Shown here in pieces: positions 8,370 to 17,792 of a stretch of DNA of 64,000 nt. A program made the position numbers and the translations under genes. The notes below the pieces were generated by a model. It was not told where the DNA came from. It was given only the letters and a program-made list of their open reading frames with translations, and ran no database searches. Every line of letters begins with the position of its first letter. Position 1 is the stretch's first letter. Origin of the DNA: an uncultured Pelagibacteraceae bacterium (lineage in GTDB: Bacteria > Pseudomonadota > Alphaproteobacteria > Pelagibacterales > Pelagibacteraceae); NCBI GenBank assembly GCA_902521355.1, contig CABYRT010000005.1, positions 35,716-99,715 on the forward strand, written 5' to 3'.

Positions 8370-9467
8370 TGGACCAAGAAGTATTAAATATTAAAACGGA
8401 AATAGAGAAAATAAATCAAAGAATTAAGGAGTTTCTTTGAAAAGACAAAGGTTTCAGAAAAAATAATTAATTTATTAAATTTAATAGAAAAACCAGATTT
8501 TTGGCAGGATAAAAGAAATGCTGAAAAAATTTTAAGAGAAAAAAACAATTTAGAAAAATTACTAAATAATTTTGAATATTCAAAAAAAGAAAGTAAAGAT
8601 TTATTTGACATATATGATTTAGCCATAAATGAAAATAATGACGAAATAATTAAAGAGACAACCTCAAATATAAAAACACTTTTTAATAAAATAAAACAGA
8701 TTGAAATAAGATGTTTCCTATCAGATGACAATGATACATTTGATAGTTATTTAGAGTTTCATGCAGGTGCAGGTGGAACCGAAAGTCAAGACTGGGCTGA
8801 TATGTTAAGAAGAATGTATATGAAGTGGGCAACTAAAAAAAATTTCAAAATCGAAATTATCAGTGAACATAAAGGCGATGAAGCTGGCATTAAATCTTCA
8901 ATAATTAAAGTAAGTGGAGATTACATAAATGGATTATTAAAAAATGAATCAGGAATACATAGACTTGTTAGAATTTCTCCGTTTGATTCTGGTGCTAGAA
9001 GACATACAAGTTTTGCCAGTGTTTGGGTATATCCAGTCATATCTGAAAATATTGATGTTGAAATTTTAGAAAAAGATTTAAGAATAGATACATACAGATC
9101 TAGTGGTGCAGGAGGTCAACATGTCAACACAACAGATAGTGCAGTAAGAATTACACACTTGCCAACAAAAATTGTGGTACAATGTCAAAATGAAAGATCA
9201 CAACACAAAAATAAAGAAACTTGCATGAATATGTTAAGAGCAAGACTTTATGACCATGAGTTAAAAAAAAAAGAAAAAGAAAATGAAAATCTTGAAAATT
9301 CAAAGTCAGAGATTGGATGGGGTCATCAAATTAGATCATATGTATTACACCCTTATAAAATGGTGAAAGATAATAGGACTAATTTTGAAAGTTCTAGTCC
9401 AGAAAAAGTATTAGATGGAGAAATAGATAATTTTTTAGAAAGCTCTTTATATAAATTAAATGCGTAA
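8369..9467 (+). CDS. prfB: Peptide chain release factor 2, programmed +1 frameshift
   Basis: RF2 terminates translation at UGA and UAA. The gene starts at ATG 8369 (overlapping the mrcA stop), runs 23 sense codons to an in-frame TGA at 8438-8440, and continues in the +1 frame from GAA 8439 to 9467, giving about 365 residues, equal to E. coli RF2. The ORF track shows only the part from 8802. Visible: coiled N-terminal domain, EFHAGAGGTESQDWA, the RF2-type SPF tripeptide (VRISPFDSGARR) that reads UGA/UAA, and the catalytic GGQ (SSGAGGQHVNTTDSAVR, near residue 248). The frameshift makes synthesis self-limiting: ample RF2 terminates at the UGA, scarcity lets the ribosome slip. It overlaps the downstream AsmA-like gene by 8 bases. 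Confidence 0.97.
8426..8440 (+). promoter_or_regulatory. prfB +1 programmed frameshift site
   Basis: AAGGAG TTT CTT TGA: an internal Shine-Dalgarno-like AAGGAG, a three-base spacer, the slippery leucine codon CTT and the stop TGA. This spacing equals that of the E. coli prfB site (AGGGGG UAU CUU UGA). Peptidyl-tRNA-Leu slips from CTT to TTT and the next codon read is GAA. Confidence 0.95.
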
Positions 9468-12042
9468 AATAATTTCTATAATTATAATTTCAATAATAAC
9501 CTTCTTAATTGCAATTTTAATATTTCTAACAACAAAAGGAATTAAAACAGATAATTTTAATAGTTTAATAAATGAAAAAGTTAAAGAGATTAACCCAAAA
9601 ATAAAATTAAAATTAAATCAAGTAAATTTTAAATTAAACCCATCTAATTTTGAATTTGAGATATTTACCTTGGACCCTCAAGTAGCAATTAACGAAAAAA
9701 ATATTGAATTAGAAAATATAAAGTTTGATTTAAATATTTTTGATTATATAAGCAATATAAATCCAATCTCCGAGATATCGATAATTTCCAAAGAAAATGA
9801 TATTAGCGAATTAACTGATTTTTTAAATGAATACGAATTTAATTTAGCTAGAAACCTAATTTTCAAACAAATCAAAAAAGGAAAGATAAAAATAATATCT
9901 AATATAACATTTGACGAAAAAAGTCCTAAAAATATTAACTATGTTATAAATGGTTCAGTAACCGATGCGCAGATAAAATTACTTGACCAGTCACAAATTG
10001 CAAATATTAAATTTGATTTTTTAGTAGTTCAGGATGCTATAAATCTAAATGATATAGAATTAGAATTTGATAAAATTTTCATTACATCAGAAAAAATAAA
10101 TATAAAAAAAATTAATAATGATTTCGAAATTTCTGGAAATTTTAAAACAAAAAAAACTAAAATTGATTTAAATAAATACAAAAAAATTATAAATACTAAT
10201 TTAGACTTACTAGATAATAGACCTATAAATGTAAGTTCTGACAATAATTTATCATTTAAAATAAATAAAAAACTTAGAATTAAAGATTTAAGTATTATTT
10301 CAAAATTAAATTTTGATGAGTTATTTACAAATGCAAAATATCAAGATCATATATATTTCAAAGATGGGAATATTTTAATTAATTACATTAAAGATGAATT
10401 AAAAGTTATTTTAAATAGCAAGTTTTTATTTCAAAATAAAAAATATAACAATAATGAAACAAAAAATTTAATTAATATAATTTATAAAAAAAAACAAAAC
10501 AAAGATGCTTTAGTCAGTATAGATTTAAGTAATACAAAAAATACAATTAACTCAAAAGAATTTAAAAAATTTGTTCAATTTGAAAACTTTAGTCTTCAAG
10601 ACCAAGATATCACATTCGCATCTGAAAATTTAATAAATTTTAAATTGAATAAAAAAAATGAAATTCAAAATTTTAGCATCAAATCTAAACTAAAATCTGA
10701 AAGTATTTTAATTGACTATAGTTCACAAAGAATAAAGAAATATTTGAGTGATTTCAAAAATCAGATAAAATTTAGTAATAGCCATTTAAATTTAGATATT
10801 AACAATAAAAAATTTAAACTTAACTTAAAAAGTAAATATTCTATTAACAATATAAATGAAAATATGTCTTTAAATATTGAAAAAAAAGCTAATAAGTATT
10901 TTTTTGATTTAAATTTAGACCTAGATAGCGCAGAAATAGATATTGAAGAATTAGAATATCAAAAAAAAGCAGATATAAATTCTGAATTAAATATAAATGG
11001 AATTTATAAAGATAATAATGAAATAATTTTCAAAAATATAAATTTTAATGAACAAGAAAAAAGTATTAATGTTGAAAATCTTGAAATAGGAAAAAATGAT
11101 AAAATTAAAAGTTTAGATTTATTTAAAATCGATATAATCAACAAAAACGGCAAAGAAAATAAATTAGAATTTAAGAAGGTTAATAACAATTACTACTTAA
11201 CCGGCAGTCAATTTGACGGATCTAAAAATATAAAAAATTTATTAGATAATTCCTCTAAATCGATTTTTTCAAGTTTCAAAAATTTGAATACTTATATTTA
11301 CTTAGATATTGGAAAATATTTTGTTGATAGCTTTTCATATTTATCAAATATTAAAGGTCAAATACAATTAAAAAATAACAAAGTTTTTAGCTCAAATATA
11401 AATGCAAAATTAAATAATAAGAAAAAATTTGCTTTAAGCATTTTTACTAATGATAAAAAACAAAAAATTACCAGTTTAGAAATAGAAGAACCAGAACCTT
11501 TCATTAAAAATTTCAAATTTATAAAGGGTTTTAGAGAAGGTAAATTAATATACGAGGCACTTAATTATGAGGGTAAAACAAAATCAAATTTAAAAATTAT
11601 CGATTTTAAAGTACAAGAGGTACCTGTTCTTGCAAAGCTTCTTACATTGGCATCTCTTCAAGGGATAGCAGATCTTCTTACTGGTGAAGGTATACGATTT
11701 ACCGATTTTGAAATGGACTATGAGACTTTAGGAAATAATACAAAAATTGAAGAGATGTATGCCATAGGTCCAGCAATTTCGGTTATGATGGAGGGTTATA
11801 TTGTAAAAGATGAATTAACAAGTTTGAAGGGAACACTTGTGCCAGCAACAACTGTTAATAAAACAATTTCAAAAATACCCATGTTAGGGGAAATATTAGT
11901 TGGAAAAAAAATTGGTGAAGGCGTTTTTGGAGTAAGTTTTAAAATTAAGGGACCTCCTAAAGAGCTTAAAACTTCTGTAAATCCAATCAAAACTTTAACT
12001 CCAAGATTTATTACTAGAACATTGGAGAAGATTTCTAATTAA
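9460..12042 (+). CDS. AsmA-like envelope protein (DUF3971/YhdP type)
   Basis: An 860-residue protein with one N-terminal membrane anchor (about residues 3-25) followed by a long, repetitive beta-rich region extremely rich in Lys, Asn, Ile and Leu, and a better conserved C-terminal domain (EVPVLAKLLTLASLQGIADLLTGEGIRF, then GPAISVMMEGYI and the GTLVPATTVNK..IPMLGEILVG block). That C-terminus is the AsmA-like/DUF3971 signature of the YhdP-TamB group, bridge-like proteins implicated in phospholipid transport to the outer membrane. Function here is by family only. The start overlaps the prfB stop by 8 bases. The 3' end overlaps the convergent tyrS by four bases. Low sequence complexity in the middle means alignments there would be weak. 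Confidence 0.8.
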   Translation: MRKIISIIIISIITFLIAILIFLTTKGIKTDNFNSLINEKVKEINPKIKLKLNQVNFKLNPSNFEFEIFTLDPQVAINEKNIELENIKFDLNIFDYISNINPISEISIISKENDISELTDFLNEYEFNLARNLIFKQIKKGKIKIISNITFDEKSPKNINYVINGSVTDAQIKLLDQSQIANIKFDFLVVQDAINLNDIELEFDKIFITSEKINIKKINNDFEISGNFKTKKTKIDLNKYKKIINTNLDLLDNRPINVSSDNNLSFKINKKLRIKDLSIISKLNFDELFTNAKYQDHIYFKDGNILINYIKDELKVILNSKFLFQNKKYNNNETKNLINIIYKKKQNKDALVSIDLSNTKNTINSKEFKKFVQFENFSLQDQDITFASENLINFKLNKKNEIQNFSIKSKLKSESILIDYSSQRIKKYLSDFKNQIKFSNSHLNLDINNKKFKLNLKSKYSINNINENMSLNIEKKANKYFFDLNLDLDSAEIDIEELEYQKKADINSELNINGIYKDNNEIIFKNINFNEQEKSINVENLEIGKNDKIKSLDLFKIDIINKNGKENKLEFKKVNNNYYLTGSQFDGSKNIKNLLDNSSKSIFSSFKNLNTYIYLDIGKYFVDSFSYLSNIKGQIQLKNNKVFSSNINAKLNNKKKFALSIFTNDKKQKITSLEIEEPEPFIKNFKFIKGFREGKLIYEALNYEGKTKSNLKIIDFKVQEVPVLAKLLTLASLQGIADLLTGEGIRFTDFEMDYETLGNNTKIEEMYAIGPAISVMMEGYIVKDELTSLKGTLVPATTVNKTISKIPMLGEILVGKKIGEGVFGVSFKIKGPPKELKTSVNPIKTLTPRFITRTLEKISN

Positions 12043-13262
12043 ATTACTATTTTATAATGTTTTTTTTTACCAATTGAGAGCTTAATAAAATTATTTTTTT
12101 TTAATAACTCACTAGAAATTTTAAATTTATCATCAGAAACGGTTTCATTATTGATTTTAATACCATTAGATTTTATTAATCTTCTAATTTCGCTTTTTGA
12201 TAATTTTTTATCAATAATTGAAACTAAATTGACTATATCAAAATCAATATTTGGGATGTCTATTTTTGTATCAGGTAAATTTTCTCCTGATGAATTTTCT
12301 GAAAAAGAATTTTTCGCTATTTTTTCTGCTTTAGCAGCCTCGTTAGCTCCATGAAGAATTGATGTAGCCTCGTTCGCTAGAATAATTTTTTGATCATTTA
12401 TATTTTGATTACTTATTTCTTTAATTTCACTTAAATTTAAATCCGTAAACATTTTAAGAAATTTTAATACATCTTTATCATCGATATTTCTCCAAAATTG
12501 CCAATAATCAAATACTGAAAATAATTTTTTATCTAACCAAATAGCACCGCTTTCTGTTTTTCCCATTTTAGCGCCTGATGCCAAAGTTATAAGTTCTGTT
12601 GTCAAACCATAAACTTCACTGGATGAATATCTTTTAATTAATTCAACCCCATTAACTATATTACCCCATTGATCTGATCCCCCAATTTGTAATAAACAAT
12701 TCTCTGTTTTATTTAATTCTAGAAAATCGTATGCTTGTAAAATCATATAATTAAATTCCATATAACTTAATGATTGCTCTCTTTCCAATCTAAGCTTAAC
12801 ACTGTCAAAACTTAACATTTTATTTATAGTAAAATGTTTTCCTATATCTCTTAAAAAAGAAATATAATTTAAATTTTTTAACCACGCGTAGTTATTTACA
12901 AAAATAGGCGAAATTTTTTCATTATCTGTGTCTAAAAACTTTTTTAAAATATTCTCTATACTTTTAATATTTTTTTCGATCTCATCTTCATCTAAAATTT
13001 TTCTGGTTTTGTCTTTTCCAGATGGATCTCCTATTCTTGTGGTTCCTCCGCCGAGCAAAACAATTGGTTTATGTCCATGTTTTTGCATCAATCTTAAACA
13101 CATAATTTGGAGTAAGCTACCTACATGTAAACTTTGAGCTGTACAATCAAAGCCAATATATCCTTTTATACTCTCTTCATTTAGTTTCTTTGAAAGAGCT
13201 TTTTCATCTGTGCATTGATAAAAATATCCTCTATCTTTAAATTCTTTTAAAAATTCATTCAT
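12039..13262 (-). CDS. tyrS: Tyrosyl-tRNA synthetase
   Basis: A 407-residue class I aminoacyl-tRNA synthetase that charges tRNA-Tyr. The Rossmann fold has the tyrosine-binding YIGFDCTAQSLHVGSLLQ region with the HIGH-equivalent HVGS, QIGGSDQWGNI for substrate binding, and the KMSKS-equivalent AKMGKTESG. A C-terminal S4 RNA-binding domain follows (SKSEIRRLIKSNGIKINN). Length and domain order are normal for bacterial TyrRS. It is convergent with the AsmA-like gene and divergent from anmK over 47 bases. Confidence 0.97.
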   Translation of the reverse strand: MNEFLKEFKDRGYFYQCTDEKALSKKLNEESIKGYIGFDCTAQSLHVGSLLQIMCLRLMQKHGHKPIVLLGGGTTRIGDPSGKDKTRKILDEDEIEKNIKSIENILKKFLDTDNEKISPIFVNNYAWLKNLNYISFLRDIGKHFTINKMLSFDSVKLRLEREQSLSYMEFNYMILQAYDFLELNKTENCLLQIGGSDQWGNIVNGVELIKRYSSSEVYGLTTELITLASGAKMGKTESGAIWLDKKLFSVFDYWQFWRNIDDKDVLKFLKMFTDLNLSEIKEISNQNINDQKIILANEATSILHGANEAAKAEKIAKNSFSENSSGENLPDTKIDIPNIDFDIVNLVSIIDKKLSKSEIRRLIKSNGIKINNETVSDDKFKISSELLKKNNFIKLSIGKKKHYKIVI

Positions 13263-13309
13263 AAATGGTACTTTTAATATACATATTTAAATAAAAATAA
13301 TAATCAATA

Positions 13310-14407
13310 ATGGATAATTCTTTTATAGCACTGGGTTTAATGAGTGGTACATCTCTCGACGGCATTGATGCAAGTATTATCAAATCAGATGGCGAAAATA
13401 ATTTAGATATAATAGACAATAAGTACCTAAATTATCCTGAAGAATTTAGAAAAAGACTTTCTACATTTATTCTAAATATAAACAATAGAGCAGATATAGA
13501 GAAAAATTTAAGTACTTATAAATCTTTAGAAAGAGATCTTACTCTTTATCATTCAAAAATATCAAAAAAAATTTTAAGTGAGAATAATTTAAAAGTTCAA
13601 TTAATTGGTTTTCATGGACAAACAATAATTCATAAACCTAAAGATGGATACTCTATACAAATGGGAGATGCAAATTTACTCTCTCAAGAATTAAAAGGAA
13701 AAGTAATTTATAATTTTAGAGCTAACGATATTAATAAAGGTGGGGAAGGTGCTCCATTAACAGCCATTTATCATAAACTTTTAGTAAAAAAATTTCAGAT
13801 AAATAATCCTACATTAATTTTAAATATAGGAGGAATATCAAATTATACTTATTCTTTTAAAAATAATTTAGCCTCAAAAGATATTGGCCCTGGAAATGTA
13901 TTAATAGATGAGTATTTAAAAAAAACAAAAAGAATAAACTATGATCGAAACGGAGATATAGCGTCATCAGGAAAAATAAATATTGATATAATTAATCAAT
14001 TTTATGAACATGAGTTTTATAATGTAAAAGAAAAACATTCTTTTGACAAAAAAGAATTTGATTTTAGTTTTGTTAAAGGTTTAGAATTTGAAGATGCTGT
14101 CGCTACATTAACATATTTTACAGCGTTAGTAATTTCACAAAATATAAAAAAAAATTTTGATAATGAAACAGAAATTATTTTATGTGGAGGAGGCAGGAAA
14201 AATTTAACATTAGTTAATCATATAAAGAAATTATTGAAATATAAAATTAAATTAATTGATGAATTTAATATCGATGGTGATTTTATAGAGTCCCAAGCAT
14301 TTGCATATTTATCTATAAGATCTTATCTAAACAAAATAATTAGCTATCCAAGTACAACAAATGTTACGTACCCTGTAACTGGTGGTGAAATTAAAGAAAA
14401 TTATTAA
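13310..14407 (+). CDS. anmK: Anhydro-N-acetylmuramic acid kinase
   Basis: A 365-residue AnmK that phosphorylates and opens 1,6-anhydroMurNAc released by lytic transglycosylases, feeding cell-wall recycling. The ASKHA-fold signature LMSGTSLDGIDASI is at the N-terminus, GFHGQTIIHKP near residue 103, NIGGISNYTY near 170 and the nucleotide-binding LCGGGRKN near 288. Length is typical. It is divergent from tyrS, as in many proteobacteria, and its end overlaps the convergent hydrolase gene by four bases. With mrcA nearby it suggests the cell recycles peptidoglycan. Confidence 0.96.
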   Translation: MDNSFIALGLMSGTSLDGIDASIIKSDGENNLDIIDNKYLNYPEEFRKRLSTFILNINNRADIEKNLSTYKSLERDLTLYHSKISKKILSENNLKVQLIGFHGQTIIHKPKDGYSIQMGDANLLSQELKGKVIYNFRANDINKGGEGAPLTAIYHKLLVKKFQINNPTLILNIGGISNYTYSFKNNLASKDIGPGNVLIDEYLKKTKRINYDRNGDIASSGKINIDIINQFYEHEFYNVKEKHSFDKKEFDFSFVKGLEFEDAVATLTYFTALVISQNIKKNFDNETEIILCGGGRKNLTLVNHIKKLLKYKIKLIDEFNIDGDFIESQAFAYLSIRSYLNKIISYPSTTNVTYPVTGGEIKENY

Positions 14408-15069
14408 TATAAGGCTGTTTCTTTTTTTATATATTTATTTAAAGAATTTAATAATGAAGTATCAGCTTTTGAAAAAAAATGATTTGCGTCTGATACTATA
14501 TCAAACTCAACCTTAATTCCTTTTTGAGCGCTTAACCTTTTATTTAATTCGTTTATATCTTCGTAAGGAACTAATTCATCTTTCTTACCATACACTACAA
14601 GTCCTGATGTCGGACAAGGTGATAAAAATGAAAAATCATAGACATTTGGTTGAGGAGATATAACAATAAATCTATTTATTTCAGGTCTTCTCATTAATAA
14701 TTGCATTGCAATTAATGAGCCAAAAGAAAATCCAGATATCCAACATTGTGAGTTATCAAAATTTTCTCTTTCTAACCAATCCAATGCTGCTGCTGCATCC
14801 GCAAGCTCTCCTTGCCCATTATCAAATTCTCCATCACTTTTTCCAACACCTCTAAAATTTACTCTGCAAACTGAAAAATTATTGTCAACAAAAGTTTGAA
14901 ATGTATCGACTATAACTTTATTATTCATAGTTCCTCCGTACTGAGGGTGTGGATGAAGAATTAAAGCAATTGGAGATGTATTCTTTTTACTTTTATAATA
15001 TTTAGCTTCTAATCTTCCAGCAGGCCCAGGAATAAAAATTTCAGTAATTTTAGTATCTGTAGATGGCAT
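14404..15069 (-). CDS. Alpha/beta hydrolase, dienelactone-hydrolase-like
   Basis: A 221-residue small alpha/beta hydrolase. The nucleophile elbow is ISGFSFGS (serine near residue 118), the oxyanion region LHPHPQYGGTMNN near 40, an acidic residue in YGKKDELVP near 175 and the catalytic histidine in SDANHFF near 205, so the Ser-Asp-His triad appears complete. No signal peptide. This is the widespread proteobacterial family near dienelactone hydrolases; the substrate is unknown. It is divergent from the suf operon with 129 bases between starts. The region contains the IscR site, so shared control is conceivable but unproven. Confidence 0.88.
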   Translation of the reverse strand: MPSTDTKITEIFIPGPAGRLEAKYYKSKKNTSPIALILHPHPQYGGTMNNKVIVDTFQTFVDNNFSVCRVNFRGVGKSDGEFDNGQGELADAAAALDWLERENFDNSQCWISGFSFGSLIAMQLLMRRPEINRFIVISPQPNVYDFSFLSPCPTSGLVVYGKKDELVPYEDINELNKRLSAQKGIKVEFDIVSDANHFFSKADTSLLNSLNKYIKKETALY

Positions 15070-15146
15070 TGATTATCAGTCTCAAAAAAAAATTATATTT
15101 TTCTATCAAAATTGAGCGACAAAATGCAAGTATTTTAAATTTACAT

Positions 15147-15178
15147 AATCTTGACTAATTTAGTCAGGTATATATAAA
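15147..15178 (+). promoter_or_regulatory. IscR type 1 operator over the suf promoter
   Basis: AATCTTGACTAATTTAGTCAGGTAT (15147-15171) matches 23 of 25 positions of the published E. coli IscR type 1 consensus, including the GACT...AGTC half-sites. The same bases supply a -35 TTGACT (15151-15156), with a -10 TATAAA at 15173-15178 after 16 bases. This implies that holo-IscR represses its own operon when iron-sulfur clusters are sufficient. Confidence 0.85.
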
Positions 15179-15198
15179 GCCCGTTTATTGCGGAAAAT

Positions 15199-15621
15199 AT
15201 GAAACTATCAACTAAAAGCAGATACGCTGTGATGGCTTTAGCTGACATAGCAAGATTTAAAAATAACGAGCCAATCTCACTAAGAGATATCTCTATAAGA
15301 CAAGGAATATCATTAGTTTACTTAGAACAGTTATTTTTAAAATTAAAAAAAAATGAAATTGTTAAAAGTATACGGGGAAAAAAAGGTGGGTACACTTTGA
15401 ATAAAATTCCTAGTGAAATTAAAATTTCTGAAATTCTTTCTGCTGTAGACGAAAAAGTAAAAACAATTGGATGCCAAAAACAATCAAAAAAAGGATGTAA
15501 TGGGAAATCTGCTAAATGCATTACCCATAATTTGTGGGACGAGCTGGAGACACATATAAACCTTTTTTTCCAAGAAAAAAATCTTGGAGATCTAATAAAT
15601 AAAACTGAAAATAGACTTTAA
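15199..15621 (+). CDS. iscR: Rrf2-family iron-sulfur regulator IscR
   Basis: A 140-residue Rrf2-family winged-helix repressor. The N-terminus is the typical [18 protein letters not shown], with the recognition helix in [21 protein letters not shown]. Three cysteines in [23 protein letters not shown] match the cluster-ligand loop of alphaproteobacterial IscR, so it should bind a [2Fe-2S] cluster. It is the first gene of the suf operon and its stop overlaps the sufB ATG by one base. A near-consensus IscR type 1 site overlaps its own promoter, arguing for autoregulation by cluster status. The E. coli ligands are Cys92, 98 and 104; spacing here is slightly longer. Confidence 0.94.
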   Translation: MKLSTKSRYAVMALADIARFKNNEPISLRDISIRQGISLVYLEQLFLKLKKNEIVKSIRGKKGGYTLNKIPSEIKISEILSAVDEKVKTIGCQKQSKKGCNGKSAKCITHNLWDELETHINLFFQEKNLGDLINKTENRL

Positions 15622-17057
15622 TGAGAGATAAACAAATAGAAGATTTAAAAGATTATAAATACGGTTTTTCAACCGATATAGAAAGTTTTAAAGCACCAAA
15701 AGGATTAAATGAAGAAGTTATCAGATTTATATCAAATATTAAGAAAGAACCAGACTGGCTTCTTAAATGGAGGTTAAAAGCATTTGAAAGATTAAAAGTA
15801 TTAAAAGAACCTGATTGGCAAAAACCAAAATACCCAAAAATTGATTATCAAGACTTATATTACTATTCTGCGCCTAAAAGTTTCAAAGAAAAACCAAAAA
15901 ATTTAGAAGATTTAGATCCTAAACTGTTAGAAACTTACAAAAAATTAGGGATACCTTTACAAGAACAAAAAAGATTAAATGGAATTGCAGTAGATGCAGT
16001 GTTTGACTCTGTATCTGTTGCTACAACTTTTAAAGATACTTTAACTGAAAAAGGAATTATTTTTTGCTCTATTTCTGAAGCAATACAAAAACATCCAGAC
16101 TTGGTTAAAAAATATTTAGGTTCAGTTATACCAATTACTGATCACTTTTTTGCTACATTAAACTCAGCAGTTTTCACTGATGGATCATTTGTTTACATAC
16201 CGCCAAATGTACAGTGTCCAATGGAACTATCAACTTATTTTAGAATTAATGCATCTGATACCGGACAATTTGAGAGAACTTTGATCATTGCTGATAAAGG
16301 TAGTTATGTAAGTTATTTAGAAGGATGTACTGCACCAATGAGAGATGAAAATCAGTTACATGCCGCCAATGTCGAATTGATTGCTTTAGATGATGCAGAA
16401 ATTAAATATTCTACAGTACAAAATTGGTATCCTGGAGACAAAGATGGAAAAGGAGGTATATATAATTTTGTAACTAAAAGAGGATTGTGTAAAGGTAAGA
16501 ATTCAAAAATTTCGTGGACACAAGTAGAAACAGGTTCTGCAATTACTTGGAAATATCCAAGTTGTATTTTAAGAGGTGATAACTCAATTGGAGAATTTTA
16601 TTCAATCGCAATTACAAATAACCATCAGAAAGCTGACACTGGAACTAAGATGATTCATTTAGGAAAAAATACAAAAAGTAAAATTATTTCAAAAGGTATT
16701 AGTGCTGGTAAATCAGATATGACTTACAGAGGTTTGGTAGATATTTCAAAAAATGCATATAATTCAACAAATTATACTCAATGTGATTCATTATTAATGG
16801 GCAACAAGTGTGGAGCACACACAGTACCTTATATTAAGAATAAAAATTCAAATTCTAATATTGCTCATGAAGCGACAACATCTAAAATAAGTGAAGATCA
16901 ACTACATTATTGTCAGCAAAGAGGACTAAATCAAGAAGAAGCTGTAGGACTTATTGTTAATGGCTTTTGTAAAGAGGTTTTGCAACAATTACCAATGGAA
17001 TTTGCTGTGGAAGCTCAAAAATTAGTTGGAATAAGTTTAGAAGGAAGTGTTGGTTAA
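15621..17057 (+). CDS. sufB: Fe-S cluster assembly scaffold SufB
   Basis: A 478-residue SufB, core scaffold of the SufBCD complex on which new iron-sulfur clusters are built. The long beta-helix region carries conserved blocks such as [20 protein letters not shown] (shortened here: [16 protein letters not shown]), EGCTAPM with a conserved cysteine, [37 protein letters not shown] and the C-terminal AFEHEATTSK-like [15 protein letters not shown]. Length matches the family. It is flanked by iscR (1-base overlap) and sufC (no gap), so it is expressed as part of one operon. Confidence 0.98.
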   Translation: MRDKQIEDLKDYKYGFSTDIESFKAPKGLNEEVIRFISNIKKEPDWLLKWRLKAFERLKVLKEPDWQKPKYPKIDYQDLYYYSAPKSFKEKPKNLEDLDPKLLETYKKLGIPLQEQKRLNGIAVDAVFDSVSVATTFKDTLTEKGIIFCSISEAIQKHPDLVKKYLGSVIPITDHFFATLNSAVFTDGSFVYIPPNVQCPMELSTYFRINASDTGQFERTLIIADKGSYVSYLEGCTAPMRDENQLHAANVELIALDDAEIKYSTVQNWYPGDKDGKGGIYNFVTKRGLCKGKNSKISWTQVETGSAITWKYPSCILRGDNSIGEFYSIAITNNHQKADTGTKMIHLGKNTKSKIISKGISAGKSDMTYRGLVDISKNAYNSTNYTQCDSLLMGNKCGAHTVPYIKNKNSNSNIAHEATTSKISEDQLHYCQQRGLNQEEAVGLIVNGFCKEVLQQLPMEFAVEAQKLVGISLEGSVG

Positions 17058-17792
17058 ATGTTAAAAATTAACAATTTAAACGCAAGAATTCAGGAAAAAT
17101 CCATATTAAGTGGTTTTAACTTAGAAATAAAACCTGGGGAGGTTCATGCAATAATGGGACCCAATGGATCAGGGAAAAGCACTTTATCAAATATTCTATC
17201 GGGTAAAAAAGGATATGAGGTATCAGGAGAAGTATTATATGAAAACAATAATTTATTTGATCTTGAAACAGAGGAAAGAGCGCACAAAGGTATCTTCTTA
17301 GCATTCCAATATCCTTTGGAAATACCTGGGGTGAATACAAATATTTTTTTAAAAACATCTTTAAACTCAATCAGAAAAGCTAGAGGCGAAAAAGAATTAG
17401 ATGCTTTAGAATTTTTAAAATTAGTTAAAGAAAAAGCAAAAGAACTTAAATTTGATGAAGAAAAATTAAATCGCCAATTGAACGTAGGTTTTTCTGGAGG
17501 TGAAAAAAAGAAAAACGAAATTTTACAAATGTCAATTTTAGATCCAAAGTTATCTATATTAGATGAAACAGACTCCGGATTAGATATAGACGCACTTAAA
17601 ATTGTTGCAGATGGTGTTAATGCTTTAAGAAAAAAAAATAATTCATTTTTAATAATTACTCACTATCAAAGATTACTTGATTATATAAAACCTGACTTTG
17701 TACATGTGCTTATGGGTGGAAAAATTATTAAATCAGGAGGTGCAGAATTAGCTTTAGAGTTAGAAAAAAAAGGATATGAGAATTTCAATTAA
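17058..17792 (+). CDS. sufC: Fe-S assembly ATPase SufC
   Basis: A 244-residue ABC-type ATPase that drives conformational change in SufBCD; it is cytoplasmic and not a transporter component. Walker A is GPNGSGKST near residue 36, the Q-loop lies in FLAFQYPLEIPG, the signature is FSGGEKKKNE, and Walker B plus D-loop is LSILDETDSGLDIDA with the H-loop histidine in LIITHYQRLL. All motifs are intact. It follows sufB without a gap and is followed immediately by sufD, the usual BCD order. Confidence 0.98.
   Translation: MLKINNLNARIQEKSILSGFNLEIKPGEVHAIMGPNGSGKSTLSNILSGKKGYEVSGEVLYENNNLFDLETEERAHKGIFLAFQYPLEIPGVNTNIFLKTSLNSIRKARGEKELDALEFLKLVKEKAKELKFDEEKLNRQLNVGFSGGEKKKNEILQMSILDPKLSILDETDSGLDIDALKIVADGVNALRKKNNSFLIITHYQRLLDYIKPDFVHVLMGGKIIKSGGAELALELEKKGYENFN

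Noticed and set aside
8384-8731. 115-residue minus-strand ORF
   Set aside because: Covers the part of prfB missed by the track because of the frameshift; the plus strand translates to conserved RF2 sequence.
10029-11990. Minus-strand ORFs within the AsmA-like gene
   Set aside because: Hydrophobic shadows of a Lys/Asn/Ile-rich plus-strand gene, with no family features.
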